From contig NZ_JAOSLC020000003.1 in assembly GCF_026191475.2 (NCBI RefSeq), forward strand, positions 899,001-963,000: a stretch of DNA of 64,000 nucleotides, given 5' to 3'. Both the position numbers and the translations under genes were made by a program. Source of the DNA: Polaribacter ponticola. Its GTDB lineage: Bacteria; Bacteroidota; Bacteroidia; Flavobacteriales; Flavobacteriaceae. Under the pieces are notes generated by a model. That model searched no databases, was not told the origin of the DNA, and was given only the letters and a program-made list of their open reading frames with translations. The number at the start of each line of letters is the position of its first letter. The first letter of the stretch is position 1. Below, piece by piece: positions 1-8,460 of the stretch.

Positions 1-238
1 TATGCTTCAATTGTCCTGGAAAAACTTTTAACAAAATGAAAGCTTCCAAATCATTTCCAAGTTTTTTGTTATCTAAATCTAATGTGTATTTTTTAATCAC
101 TTCAAATTCTTCTAACTTTTGAATTCTTTCTCTAACTGCTGATGGAGAAAGATTTATTTGCCTTCCTAAATCTGCAAAAGACATTCTAGAATTATCTTTT
201 AAAATATCTAACAATTGCCTATCTATATCATCTACCAT
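1..238 (-). CDS. Lrp/AsnC-family transcriptional regulator, N-terminal part (runs off the left edge)
   Basis: The visible 79 codons start at an ATG at 238 and give MVDDIDRQLLDILKDNSRMS, followed by a winged helix-turn-helix in which FADLGRQINLSPSAVRERIQ is the recognition segment. This is the typical N-terminal DNA-binding domain of Lrp/AsnC regulators, which sense amino acids through a C-terminal RAM domain; that domain would lie outside the window. The gene is divergent from the 2-hydroxyacid dehydrogenase at 349, with about 110 bp between them, so it may regulate that gene. The family call is firm; the target and effector are unknown. Confidence 0.85.
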   Translation of the reverse strand, partial: MVDDIDRQLLDILKDNSRMSFADLGRQINLSPSAVRERIQKLEEFEVIKKYTLDLDNKKLGNDLEAFILLKVFPGQLKH

Positions 239-332
239 TGTATAAACTTAAATTTAAAACAAAAAACTTCTTTTCAATTGCAAATATAACCATTAACAAC
301 CAAATCAATTTTACGATTATTAAATTAGATTT

Positions 333-340
333 TATCTTTG
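333..340 (+). promoter_or_regulatory. Candidate Bacteroidetes -7 box (TATCTTTG)
   Basis: TATCTTTG matches the Bacteroidetes sigma-A consensus TAnnTTTG and lies 9-18 bp before the two candidate ATGs (349, 358) of the dehydrogenase gene. No clear -33 TTG is visible at the right distance. Its position argues that translation starts at 349 or 358 and not at the upstream in-frame ATG at 238. Confidence 0.35.
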
Positions 341-348
341 TACAAAAC

Positions 349-1287
349 ATGAAACGTATGAGTATTCTACTAATTTTCGAAAACAAAGATGTAAAACCCT
401 GGTTAAAAGAACTAAAGATGAAAATACCTAATACTTTAATAGAAGTATATCCAAAGGTTAAAAAAAATGAATCTGTAGATTTTATAATCTGTTGGAGACC
501 TAAAAAAGATGTTTTTGAAAATTTTTTAAATGTTAAAATTGTACAATCTGTAGGAGCATCAATAGACCACATTACAAACTCTCAAAAAATTAACAAGGAA
601 ACAATAGTTACCCGAATTATTGATAAAACACTATCCAATGATATGTGGGAGTTTTTAATTACAATAGTAATGGCAGAATTAAAAAACACAAACACTTATT
701 TGACTCAACAAACTGACAAAGTATGGCAACAACACTCCTATAAAACTATTAATAAAACTACTATTTCCATTTTAGGTTTAGGAAAAATTGGAAGCTTAGT
801 TGCAGAGAAATTTTCTCAAATTGGGTTTAATGTTAAAGGTTGGAGTAATTCAAAAAAAGACATACTAAATGTTGATAGTTATTATGAAGAAAATGAGTTC
901 GATACCTTTTTAGCAGATTCAGATTTTTTAATCAATCTTTTGCCTTTAACAAAGAATACAGCTAACATATTAAATAAAAATGTTTTTGAAAAATTACCTA
1001 ATAATGCATTTCTTATAAATGCAGGAAGAGGAGAGCATTTAGTAGAAAAAGATTTACTTAATGCCTTAGAAAAAGGTGATATTTCTGGAGCTTTGTTAGA
1101 TGTTTTTAGAAAGGAGCCCTTACCTAAAAATCATCCGTTTTGGAATCATTCAAAAATTAAAATAACACCACATGTAGCTAGCTTAACTGATGTTGAGCAA
1201 GCATCAAACCAAATTTCAGAAAATTACAAACGATTTATAAATAGAGAAACACTTTTAAATACAGTTTCATTAAAAAAAGGTTATTAA
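349..1287 (+). CDS. D-2-hydroxyacid dehydrogenase, glyoxylate/hydroxypyruvate reductase A-like
   Basis: A cytosolic NAD(P)H-dependent reductase of 2-keto acids such as glyoxylate or hydroxypyruvate. The Rossmann motif ILGLGKIGSLVAEKF sits mid-protein. It is followed by NAGRGEHLVEKDLLNALEKG, GALLDVFRKEPLP and the C-terminal catalytic His in TPHVAS, the usual order of the D-2-hydroxyacid dehydrogenase family, GhrA branch. The frame is open from an ATG at 238, but that ATG overlaps the divergent regulator and lies upstream of the promoter-like box. I therefore start at 349 (MKRMSILLIF, about 312 aa), which fits the family length; 358 is an alternative. The VOC gene follows after 2 bp, so the two are probably co-transcribed. 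The exact substrate is not determined. Confidence 0.85.
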   Translation: MKRMSILLIFENKDVKPWLKELKMKIPNTLIEVYPKVKKNESVDFIICWRPKKDVFENFLNVKIVQSVGASIDHITNSQKINKETIVTRIIDKTLSNDMWEFLITIVMAELKNTNTYLTQQTDKVWQQHSYKTINKTTISILGLGKIGSLVAEKFSQIGFNVKGWSNSKKDILNVDSYYEENEFDTFLADSDFLINLLPLTKNTANILNKNVFEKLPNNAFLINAGRGEHLVEKDLLNALEKGDISGALLDVFRKEPLPKNHPFWNHSKIKITPHVASLTDVEQASNQISENYKRFINRETLLNTVSLKKGY

Positions 1288-1289
1288 CT

Positions 1290-1706
1290 ATGAATAATAA
1301 ATTTCACCTTGCATTTAAAGTAAAAGACTTAGAAAGTACAATAATTTTTTACAACCTCATACTTGGCTGTAAATTAGGTAGACAAACTGAGCATTGGGTA
1401 GATTTTAATTTTTTTGGACATCAACTTTCTGTTCATGTATCTGATAAAATACCAAAATTAGATTACTGTGGAAATGTAGAAAACCTTAAAGTTCCAATTC
1501 CACATTTTGGTTGTCTAGTAGAAAATAAAGTCTTTAGTACGATACAGGAAAGCTTAGAAAAGCATAAAGTAGATTTTATTATCAAACCTCAAAAAAGATA
1601 TAAAAACAAAATTGGAGAACAAAAAACAATGTTTTTTCTAGATTATAGTAATAACCCTTTAGAATTTAAATGTTTTAAAAACGAATTAGATATTTTCAAA
1701 GACTAA
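1290..1706 (+). CDS. VOC-family (glyoxalase/bleomycin-resistance fold) protein
   Basis: A 138-residue protein with the opening of vicinal-oxygen-chelate proteins: HLAFKVKDLESTIIFYNLIL, then WVDFNFFGHQLSVHV in the middle, and a C-terminal FFLDYSNNPLEFKCF strand carrying the conserved metal-ligand Glu position. These small cytosolic metalloenzymes include dioxygenases, glyoxalases and isomerases, and sequence alone does not tell which. It starts 2 bp after the dehydrogenase stop, which suggests one transcript and perhaps a shared role in detoxifying or reducing a small keto compound. That role is inference. A strong hairpin follows at 1724. Confidence 0.8.
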   Translation: MNNKFHLAFKVKDLESTIIFYNLILGCKLGRQTEHWVDFNFFGHQLSVHVSDKIPKLDYCGNVENLKVPIPHFGCLVENKVFSTIQESLEKHKVDFIIKPQKRYKNKIGEQKTMFFLDYSNNPLEFKCFKNELDIFKD

Positions 1707-1723
1707 TCGTGAGTAAAACAAAA

Positions 1724-1748
1724 AAACGCTTGGAATAACCAAGCGTTT
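1724..1748. terminator. Bidirectional intrinsic terminator
   Basis: A perfect 10-bp stem (AAACGCTTGG / CCAAGCGTTT) around a 5-nt loop, A-rich on one side and T-rich on the other, lies between two convergent genes. It can serve both the VOC gene and the E2 gene. Confidence 0.8.
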
Positions 1749-1773
1749 AATAATTTAAATTAGAATAACTATT

Positions 1774-3084
1774 TTAGAAATCTTGGTTTACATCCCAAGC
1801 TTCTATAATCTCTTTTAAAGTTTTAATAAACATTCCGCCTAAAGCGCCGTTTACAACTCTATGATCGTATGAATGAGATACAAACATTTTTTGTCTGATT
1901 CCAATAAAATCTCCATCTGGAGTTTCAATTACAGCAGGTACTTTTCTAATAGCACCTAAAGCTAAAATTGCAACTTGTGGTTGATTGATAATTGGTGTTC
2001 CCATTACAGAACCAAAACTACCAACATTTGTTACAGTATAAGTTCCTCCTTGAATTTCATCTGGCTTTAATTGATTATTTCTTGCTCTTCCTGCTAAATC
2101 ATTTACAGCTTTTGTCATTCCGACCAAGTTTAATTGATCTGCATTTTTAATAACAGGAACAATTAAATTTCCGTCTGGTAAAGCTGCAGCCATACCAAGG
2201 TTTATATTTTTCTTTTTGATAATTGTATCACCATTTAAAGCAATATTTATCAAAGGATATTTTTTAATTGTTGATGCAACTGCGTGCATTAAAATTGGTG
2301 TAAAAGTCAACTTCTCTCCTTCTCTTTTTAAGAAAGCATCTTTAACTTTATTTCTCCATTTTACAATATTAGTAACATCAATTTCTATGAATGACTGAAC
2401 ATGTGCAGAAGTTTGAACAGAATCAACCATATGTTTGGCGATTAGTTTCCCCATTCTACTCATCTCAATAACCTCGTCTTCACCATTTACAGAAACTGGC
2501 GCCGCTTTAGCAACAGGTTTATCTGACTTTGTTGGTGTTTCTGGTTGAGAAGCTACAATTTTAGGCTGAGGATTTTTTCCTCTATTTGCTATGTAAGTTA
2601 AAATATCATCTTTAGTTACTCTATTATCTTTTCCTGAACCAGAAATTGCACCTAATTCAATCATAGAAACGCCCTCTTTCTCAGCAATATTTCTTACTAA
2701 AGGTGAATAAAATTTACCTGAATCCGAAGTCTTAGATATTGGTGCAGAAACAACTTCTACAACTTTTTCTATCTTTTTTTCAACTTCTGCTACTTCTTTT
2801 GGCGCCTCAACTTTAACCTCTGTACTTGCAACAACATCTCCACCTTCAGTTTCAATAACTGCTATCGTATCTCCAACAGCTACTACATCGTCTTGGTTAA
2901 ATAAAATTTCAACAAGAGTTCCTTCTACTTCAGAAGGTACTTCAGAATCTACTTTATCAGTAGCAATTTCTACAACAGCTTCATCTAATTCAATGGTATC
3001 ACCTACTTCTTTTAACCAAGAAGTAATAGTTGCTTCAGCAACACTTTCTCCCATTTTTGGTAACTTTAATTCAAATCTTGCCAT
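1774..3084 (-). CDS. 2-oxo-acid dehydrogenase dihydrolipoamide acyltransferase (E2) component
   Basis: The 436-residue core subunit of a pyruvate, branched-chain or 2-oxoglutarate dehydrogenase complex. It transfers the acyl group from lipoamide to CoA. Domains in order: one N-terminal lipoyl domain with the lipoylated Lys44 in EIATDKVDSEVPS; a charged/Ala-Pro linker; a peripheral-subunit-binding domain starting at YSPLVRNIAEKEGVS; a second linker; and the CAT-like catalytic domain ending SHSYDHRVVNGALGG. The catalytic motif is usually HxxxDG, but here it is HRVVNG, with Asn for Asp. The single lipoyl domain and overall length fit the branched-chain-type E2 of flavobacteria, but the substrate is not certain. 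It stands alone, 170 bp after hemF, convergent with the VOC gene. The 170-bp gap holds nothing I can identify. Confidence 0.92.
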   Translation of the reverse strand: MARFELKLPKMGESVAEATITSWLKEVGDTIELDEAVVEIATDKVDSEVPSEVEGTLVEILFNQDDVVAVGDTIAVIETEGGDVVASTEVKVEAPKEVAEVEKKIEKVVEVVSAPISKTSDSGKFYSPLVRNIAEKEGVSMIELGAISGSGKDNRVTKDDILTYIANRGKNPQPKIVASQPETPTKSDKPVAKAAPVSVNGEDEVIEMSRMGKLIAKHMVDSVQTSAHVQSFIEIDVTNIVKWRNKVKDAFLKREGEKLTFTPILMHAVASTIKKYPLINIALNGDTIIKKKNINLGMAAALPDGNLIVPVIKNADQLNLVGMTKAVNDLAGRARNNQLKPDEIQGGTYTVTNVGSFGSVMGTPIINQPQVAILALGAIRKVPAVIETPDGDFIGIRQKMFVSHSYDHRVVNGALGGMFIKTLKEIIEAWDVNQDF

Positions 3085-3255
3085 AATAAGTCTGTTTTAA
3101 CGAGAGCAAAAGTACAAAATACTACCGATTTTTTCATATTTATATTAATGAAAATTTTTGTTAATATTTATGATATTCGTAAAAAAGAAAGCCAAAAATC
3201 AATTTTAAAATAAAAAATACTGTTTTATGGCTTTATAATTATGTTTTCAGCAAAT

Positions 3256-4158
3256 TTAGGCCCAGTTTTTAGGTTTTGCTAAAACTTTTAGAAGTTTGTT
3301 TTCTTCGGAATTTTCTTCTGGATGATGATTGTAAATCCACTGAACCGTTGGTGGTAAAGACATTAAAATACTTTCTATTCTTCCGTTGGTTTTTAAACCG
3401 AAAAGTGTTCCACGGTCATGTACTAAATTAAACTCTACATAACGTCCTCTTCGTACTTCTTGCCAATCTTTATGCTGTTTTGTAAATGAAATTTCTTTTC
3501 GTTTTTCTACAATTGGCACATAACTTTCTAAGAAACTATCACCAACTTCTGTAACAAAATTATACCTGTCTTGCATTGTAAATTCTTCGGTTTCTTTTAA
3601 ATAATCGAAGAATAAACCTCCAATTCCACGAGCTTCATTTCTATGTTTATTCCAAAAGTAATTATCGCAAGTTTCTTTAAACTTCGGATAAAATTCTGAA
3701 TTATGCTTGTCGCAAGCCGATTTACAAACTGTATGAAAAAGCGTAGCATCTTCATCAAACAAATAATAAGGTGTTAAATCTTGACCACCACCAAACCATT
3801 GTGTTACAATATTTCCTTCGGAATCATACATTTCAAAATAACGCCAATTTGCATGTACAGTAGGTACAAAAGGATTTGTTGGATGCAAAACTAAACTTAA
3901 ACCACATGCAAAGAAATTACCTTCTGTTACACCAAACTGTTTTCTTAAAGCTTCTGGTAATTCGCCAAAAACCTTAGAGATATTTACACCTCCTTTTTCA
4001 AAAACATTTCCGTTTTCTATAACTCGAGTTCTTCCTCCACCACCTTCATTTCTTGTCCAAAGGTCTTCTTTAAATTTTGCGCCAGCATCAACTTCTTCAA
4101 TTTTAGAAGTAATAGTGTCTTGCAAATTTTCTATATAATTATAAAACTTATTTTTCAT
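3256..4158 (-). CDS. hemF: Oxygen-dependent coproporphyrinogen III oxidase
   Basis: HemF converts coproporphyrinogen III to protoporphyrinogen IX by two oxidative decarboxylations using O2. The 300 residues carry the family signatures: NWRYFE, the WFGGGQDLTPYY loop, NKHRNEARGIGG, and a C-terminal block with RGTLFGLKTNGRIESILMSL. Length matches bacterial HemF. It is the last gene of the minus-strand haem cluster and overlaps the end of the EI24 gene by 11 bp, indicating translational coupling. An aerobic HemF and no HemN in the window fits an aerobic marine bacterium, although HemN could be elsewhere. Confidence 0.96.
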   Translation of the reverse strand: MKNKFYNYIENLQDTITSKIEEVDAGAKFKEDLWTRNEGGGGRTRVIENGNVFEKGGVNISKVFGELPEALRKQFGVTEGNFFACGLSLVLHPTNPFVPTVHANWRYFEMYDSEGNIVTQWFGGGQDLTPYYLFDEDATLFHTVCKSACDKHNSEFYPKFKETCDNYFWNKHRNEARGIGGLFFDYLKETEEFTMQDRYNFVTEVGDSFLESYVPIVEKRKEISFTKQHKDWQEVRRGRYVEFNLVHDRGTLFGLKTNGRIESILMSLPPTVQWIYNHHPEENSEENKLLKVLAKPKNWA

Positions 4159-4906
4159 AAACGAGTTCTTGTTTCTTATGTAGTAAAGCCAATGTTTTAG
4201 TAGAAGCTGCTGTTACAGATAATGGTAAAACGATAATTATACCAATTACCGGAATTAACAAACACAACATAAAAACAACACCATTTCCTATTGCAAAACC
4301 TTTATGATTACCTACAAAATCTACACTTTTCTTATAATCTAAATGACGTTCTAAAGTGTAATCCATATTACCAAAACCTGCGTAATAAGACTGAACCATA
4401 AAGAGTAAAAATGTTGAAAATATATTTACTACTGGTATAAATTTAAGTACTAAAATAGGTAATGTTATTAAAAGTTCTTTTGATAAATTTCTAACATTTA
4501 TTCTAACACCTCTAACTAATTGTTCTGTATTTGTAGTTTTTCTATGCAAATGTTTTACATTTCCATAAAAATGTGCTTCAATTTTTTCTGACACAAAACT
4601 CATAAAAGGCGCAGATAAAGCCATTATAATGTGTTTATAAAGAATTAAACCAATGATTACAACAACTAATCCACCAACAAAGTTACTAATAGCTATAAAA
4701 GCTTCTTTTCCAAATTCCCAAATCCATAATTTAGAAATAACCCCTCCAATATTATCAGATAAAACATACGCCTCTACACCAATTAAAACAGCTGTTACAA
4801 TACTTATTAAAATAGGAACTACAAAATACTTCCAAAGTTTTAACTTTGAAATTAATGCAAAAGCACCAGCGTATTCTTTTATTCCTAGAACGATATTTTT
4901 TATCAT
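4148..4906 (-). CDS. EI24-domain (CysZ-like) integral membrane protein
   Basis: About 252 residues with four or more hydrophobic segments: FVVPILISIVTAVLIGVEAY, GLVVVIIGLILYKHIIMA, ITLPILVLKFIPVVNIFSTF and GVVFMLCLLIPVIGIIIVLP. This is the pattern of EI24/CysZ proteins in the inner membrane. CysZ is a sulfate channel in proteobacteria, but flavobacterial relatives have no assigned role. I start at ATG 4906 (MIKNIVLGIKEYAGAFALIS), because the upstream in-frame start at 4954 would run into the CHMI gene, which ends at 4917. It lies between the CHMI gene and hemF in the haem operon, and the 11-bp overlap with hemF suggests coupled expression. A link to porphyrin or sulfur transport is speculation. 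Confidence 0.75.
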   Translation of the reverse strand: MIKNIVLGIKEYAGAFALISKLKLWKYFVVPILISIVTAVLIGVEAYVLSDNIGGVISKLWIWEFGKEAFIAISNFVGGLVVVIIGLILYKHIIMALSAPFMSFVSEKIEAHFYGNVKHLHRKTTNTEQLVRGVRINVRNLSKELLITLPILVLKFIPVVNIFSTFLLFMVQSYYAGFGNMDYTLERHLDYKKSVDFVGNHKGFAIGNGVVFMLCLLIPVIGIIIVLPLSVTAASTKTLALLHKKQELVYEK

Positions 4907-4916
4907 ATATAAAATG

Positions 4917-5261
4917 CTAAACCATTGTTTTATTGCAATAAGATTCTTTTTCAAAATCTCTTACATTCATAGAAACAATTGGCACTTGCGGAAATAAAGT
5001 ATTTAATGTAGTTACAATTGCAAATGAAAGTTCTGCTTTCTGATCTGCAGTTCTTCCTTCCATTATATTACCAAATACATGTATAAAATCTGCTTTACCT
5101 CCTTGCACTAAAGAGTGTTTAAAGGGATTTAAACGTACTTTAATATCATTTCTTTCAAATAATCCTGTAGAAAAAGCTGTTTCTAAAACAGCTTCAAGAG
5201 TTTTTCTAGGATCTTGAAGCTCTAATATGTTTTCTGAGCAATCTAAAATAAAGTGAGGCAT
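4917..5261 (-). CDS. 5-carboxymethyl-2-hydroxymuconate isomerase (CHMI)-family tautomerase
   Basis: A 114-residue protein starting MPHFILDCSENI. Removal of Met exposes the catalytic N-terminal Pro used by tautomerase-superfamily enzymes. The rest (LNPFKHSLVQGGKADFIHVF, then GRTADQKAELSFAIVTTL) matches CHMI/HpaF, which isomerises an intermediate of homoprotocatechuate degradation. No other aromatic-degradation gene is nearby. It sits 3 bp after hemE and 10 bp before the EI24 gene, so its real substrate here may be different. The fold call is good; the substrate is open. Confidence 0.8.
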   Translation of the reverse strand: MPHFILDCSENILELQDPRKTLEAVLETAFSTGLFERNDIKVRLNPFKHSLVQGGKADFIHVFGNIMEGRTADQKAELSFAIVTTLNTLFPQVPIVSMNVRDFEKESYCNKTMV

Positions 5262-5264
5262 TTT

Positions 5265-6293
5265 TTAACTTGCTTTATATTCTTTTACCGCATCTACAAA
5301 TGCCTTGGCATTTTCTAATGGAATGTTAGGTAAAATACCATGACCAAGGTTTACAATATATCTATCTTTACCAAACTCATTAATCATTTGGTGTACCATT
5401 TTCTTAATTTCTGCAGGTGGAGACAACAATCTAGAAGGATCAAAATTACCTTGTAAAGTAATTTTTCCGCCAGATAAATAACGTGCATTTCTTGCAGAAC
5501 AAGTCCAATCTACTCCTAAAGCAGATGCTCCTGATTTCGACATATCATTTAATGCAAACCAACAACCTTTTCCAAAAGCAATTACTGGTGTAATATCTTT
5601 TAAAGCATCGATAATTTGCTGAATATATTGCCAAGAAAATTCTTGATAATCTACAGGAGATAACATTCCTCCCCAAGAATCAAAAACTTGTACAGCATTT
5701 ACACCAGCTTCAACTTTAGCTTTTAAATATGCTATCGTTGTATCGGTAATTTTTTGTAGTAAACTATGCGCAACCACAGGGTTTGTAAAACATAATTCTT
5801 TTGCTTTATCAAAGTTTTTAGAACCTTGACCTTGCACACAATAACATAAAATTGTCCAAGGAGAACCAGCAAAACCAATTAATGGCACTTCATCATTCAG
5901 TTTTTCTTTAGTCGCTTTAATTGCATCCATAACATACCCTAAAGTATCTTGAATATCTGGAACAATTACTGAGTCTAAATCTTTTTGATTTCTAATAGGA
6001 TTTGGTAAATATGGTCCAAAATCTGGCTTCATTTCCACATGAATATTCATTGCTTGCGGAATTACTAATATATCAGAAAATAAAATTGCTGCATCCATTC
6101 CATATCTACGAATTGGTTGCACTGTAATTTCCGATGCTAACTCAGGCGTTTGACAACGAGTAAAAAAATCGTATTTCTTTTTTATTTCCTGAAATTCTGG
6201 TAAATACCTTCCTGCTTGACGCATCATCCAAACTGGTGGTCTATCAACAGTTTCTCCTTTTAATGCTCTTAAAAATAAATCGTTTTTAATCAT
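5265..6293 (-). CDS. hemE: Uroporphyrinogen III decarboxylase
   Basis: HemE removes the four acetate carboxyl groups of uroporphyrinogen III to give coproporphyrinogen III in the cytosol. The 342 residues contain the two classical signatures: [16 protein letters not shown] near the N-terminus with the substrate-binding Arg, and [20 protein letters not shown] mid-protein. [11 protein letters not shown] supplies the catalytic Asp region, and [13 protein letters not shown] is near the end. Length is normal. It follows hemL after a 93-bp gap holding a palindromic repeat and is followed directly by the CHMI gene. Confidence 0.97.
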   Translation of the reverse strand: MIKNDLFLRALKGETVDRPPVWMMRQAGRYLPEFQEIKKKYDFFTRCQTPELASEITVQPIRRYGMDAAILFSDILVIPQAMNIHVEMKPDFGPYLPNPIRNQKDLDSVIVPDIQDTLGYVMDAIKATKEKLNDEVPLIGFAGSPWTILCYCVQGQGSKNFDKAKELCFTNPVVAHSLLQKITDTTIAYLKAKVEAGVNAVQVFDSWGGMLSPVDYQEFSWQYIQQIIDALKDITPVIAFGKGCWFALNDMSKSGASALGVDWTCSARNARYLSGGKITLQGNFDPSRLLSPPAEIKKMVHQMINEFGKDRYIVNLGHGILPNIPLENAKAFVDAVKEYKAS

Positions 6294-6303
6294 ATTCTTT
6301 CTA

Positions 6304-6376
6304 CGTCATTGCGAGTTTACGAAGCAATCTGTTTATTGAATAAGAGATTACTTCGTCATTCTTCCTCGTAATGACG
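6304..6376. repeat. Imperfect long inverted repeat (CGTCATTGCGAG ... CTCGTAATGACG)
   Basis: The outer arms CGTCATTGCGAG and CTCGTAATGACG, and the inner arms GAAGCAATCT and AGATTACTTC, fold into one long imperfect hairpin between hemL and hemE. Such palindromes with a CGTCATTGCGAG end are common dispersed elements in bacterial genomes, including Bacteroidetes. It may act as an mRNA-processing or attenuation site inside the operon; that is inference. Confidence 0.7.
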
Positions 6377-6386
6377 ATTTGTTTAT

Positions 6387-7676
6387 TTACATTTTTGATA
6401 CAGCTAACATTCCTGCATCAATTGCTTTACTTATTTTTTCTAAATCTTTTTTTGATAAAGCTGATGACAAAAACCATGCTTCAAATTGAGATGGTGGTAA
6501 AAACACACCGTTGTTAATCATTTCCCAAAAGAAAACTGCAAACTTTTTAGTATCAGACAATTGAGCTTCTACAAAATCTGTAACTTCACTATTTACAAAG
6601 AATGGATTTATCATTGAACCAAATCTATTCACTGTTAAAGATACATTGTATTTTTTAGCTGTTTCTAATAAAACCGTTTCTAAAGAACTCGCTATTTTCT
6701 CAAACTCTTTATATGGATTTTGTTTTTTCAACTCCGTTAAAGTTGCAATTCCGCCCGCCATAGCAATAGGGTTTCCACTTAACGTTCCTGCTTGATACAT
6801 TCCTCCTAAAGGCGCAACTTCTTGCATAATTTCTTCTCTGGCTCCGTAAGCTCCAACGGGGAAACCACCACCAATTACTTTACCTAAACAAGTAATATCT
6901 GCTTCTACACCTAATAACTCTTGCGCTCCTCCAAATTTAGAACGGAATCCTGTCATAACCTCATCAGCAATTAATAAGGCTCCTTTTGTTTCTAAATAAG
7001 CTTTTAATTCTACCAAGAAATTATTTTCTGGTATTACAACTCCCATATTACCAGCAATTGGCTCAATAATAACACCTGCAATATTATCGTCGTTTTCAAA
7101 ATGCTTTTTAACACTTTCTAAATCATTAAAATTAGCAATTAATGTGTTTTTTACTGCTCCATCTGGCACACCTTTAGAACCCGGTAAACTTAAAGTTGCT
7201 AATCCAGAACCTGCTGCAACCAATAACGCATCTTGATGCCCGTGATAACAACCTGCAAATTTTATAATTTTATCTTTTCCTGTAAAAGCTCTTGCTAAAC
7301 GGATTCCGCTTAAAACTGCTTCTGTTCCAGAATTTACAAAACGTACTTTATCCATTCCAGGAAAAGCATCACAAACAATTTTTGCTAATTTTATTTCATT
7401 TTCTGTAGATGCTCCAAAAGAATAACCTTTTTTTAATGCCTTTTCAACTGCTTTTTGGACTTTTTTATGCCTATGACCTATAATCATAGGTCCGTAAGAA
7501 AGTACTAAATCTACATATTTATTACCATCAACATCGGTAATTTTAGTTCCTTTTGCTTTTTTTATAAACAACGGATTTCCTCCTACTGAAGAAAATGCTC
7601 TTACCGGAGAATTTACGGCTCCAACAAGGTTTTTTAATCCTTTTTTATATAGTTTTTCTGATTTTTTAAACTCCAT
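6387..7676 (-). CDS. hemL: Glutamate-1-semialdehyde 2,1-aminomutase
   Basis: A PLP-dependent aminomutase that converts glutamate-1-semialdehyde to 5-aminolevulinate, the second step of the C5 pathway. The 429 residues show NSPVRAFSSVGGNPLFI at the start, SGTEAVLSGIRLARAFTGKD, the CYHGHQDALL block, IADEVMTGFR, and the PLP Lys in CLGKVIGGGFPVGAYG. This is the full family pattern and length. It starts 2 bp after the stop of the small secreted protein at 7678 and belongs to the minus-strand haem cluster. Confidence 0.97.
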   Translation of the reverse strand: MEFKKSEKLYKKGLKNLVGAVNSPVRAFSSVGGNPLFIKKAKGTKITDVDGNKYVDLVLSYGPMIIGHRHKKVQKAVEKALKKGYSFGASTENEIKLAKIVCDAFPGMDKVRFVNSGTEAVLSGIRLARAFTGKDKIIKFAGCYHGHQDALLVAAGSGLATLSLPGSKGVPDGAVKNTLIANFNDLESVKKHFENDDNIAGVIIEPIAGNMGVVIPENNFLVELKAYLETKGALLIADEVMTGFRSKFGGAQELLGVEADITCLGKVIGGGFPVGAYGAREEIMQEVAPLGGMYQAGTLSGNPIAMAGGIATLTELKKQNPYKEFEKIASSLETVLLETAKKYNVSLTVNRFGSMINPFFVNSEVTDFVEAQLSDTKKFAVFFWEMINNGVFLPPSQFEAWFLSSALSKKDLEKISKAIDAGMLAVSKM

Positions 7677-7677
7677 A

Positions 7678-8094
7678 CTATTCTTTCTGCTTTTCCATTT
7701 TTAACACAAGCGGAAGTCTTTCGTCTGCACTTAAATTAAAAAAGGTACCGTTTTTATTTTTTGAAACTTTTATTCTCATTATTGAGTACTTGTTCTTCTC
7801 ATTGCCTACTAAAACTGTACTGTCGTTTACAATCCAACTCGCTTTTTTAACAGATTTTAAAATATAAGAAAATATGGCATTTGAAGAATCTGATTTTAAA
7901 ACCATTGTACTATCTTTTTTTAACTGAAAAGTAGCTTTTCTATAACCATCAACCACACTTTTAAAATTAACTTTATTAGGTGATTTTTCTATTTTTACGA
8001 CCTTCCAACTACCAATAATTGAATCTCTATCAATATTTTGAGCAACAATAATTGTTGATGACAAAAAGATAAGTAAAACGATAAATTTCTTCAT
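7678..8094 (-). CDS. Small exported protein of unknown function (possibly lipocalin-like)
   Basis: A 138-residue protein with a clear signal peptide (MKKFIVLLIFLSSTIIVAQ). Its mature part contains IIGSWKVVKIEKSP, followed by alternating short beta strands. The GxW-type opening plus a beta-rich, basic body resembles lipocalin-like small proteins of Bacteroidetes, but I do not recognise a defined family. It lies between hemB and hemL, 2 bp before hemL, so it is expressed with the haem genes. A periplasmic tetrapyrrole-binding role would be attractive but is unsupported. Confidence 0.6.
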   Translation of the reverse strand: MKKFIVLLIFLSSTIIVAQNIDRDSIIGSWKVVKIEKSPNKVNFKSVVDGYRKATFQLKKDSTMVLKSDSSNAIFSYILKSVKKASWIVNDSTVLVGNEKNKYSIMRIKVSKNKNGTFFNLSADERLPLVLKMEKQKE

Positions 8095-8131
8095 AAAATG
8101 TAGTTTTCAATTTTCTCTTAGGATTAAACAA

Positions 8132-8443
8132 CTATAATGTTTTTTCATTTAATTTATTTATTAAATCCTTTCCAAAATCTCGTGTATTTTTTTCAGAACT
8201 ATTAGGATAATTTAAATCAACCATTAACCTATTTTCTGTATTAATTTCACGTAAAGTTGGAAGAACAGGGTCATACGAAACATTATCATTTTCATCATAA
8301 ATTAAGATTGTTCTATCCAAGTGTTTTTTTATATGTAAAAGATTCCCATTTAATTTAACAGAAGATTCAGATATCACTTCAAGCAAAGAAGCTTTATCAA
8401 CTCGCTCCATATTAGTTTGTTTAGTTTTACTAATCCTTTCCAT
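8132..8443 (-). CDS. Hypothetical protein, 103 residues
   Basis: A hydrophilic, soluble-looking protein starting MERISKTKQTNMERVDKASL, with no signal peptide, no membrane segment and no motif I recognise. It begins 17 bp after hemB and is followed 37 bp later by the small exported protein, so it probably belongs to the haem transcript. A second possible start is the Met at codon 12. Function unknown. Confidence 0.5.
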   Translation of the reverse strand: MERISKTKQTNMERVDKASLLEVISESSVKLNGNLLHIKKHLDRTILIYDENDNVSYDPVLPTLREINTENRLMVDLNYPNSSEKNTRDFGKDLINKLNEKTL

Positions 8444-8460
8444 TTTAAATACTTTTTAGT

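Noticed and set aside
238-348. N-terminal extension of the 2-hydroxyacid dehydrogenase from the ATG at 238
   Set aside because: It overlaps the divergent Lrp gene start, crosses a promoter-like box and does not resemble the family N-terminus.
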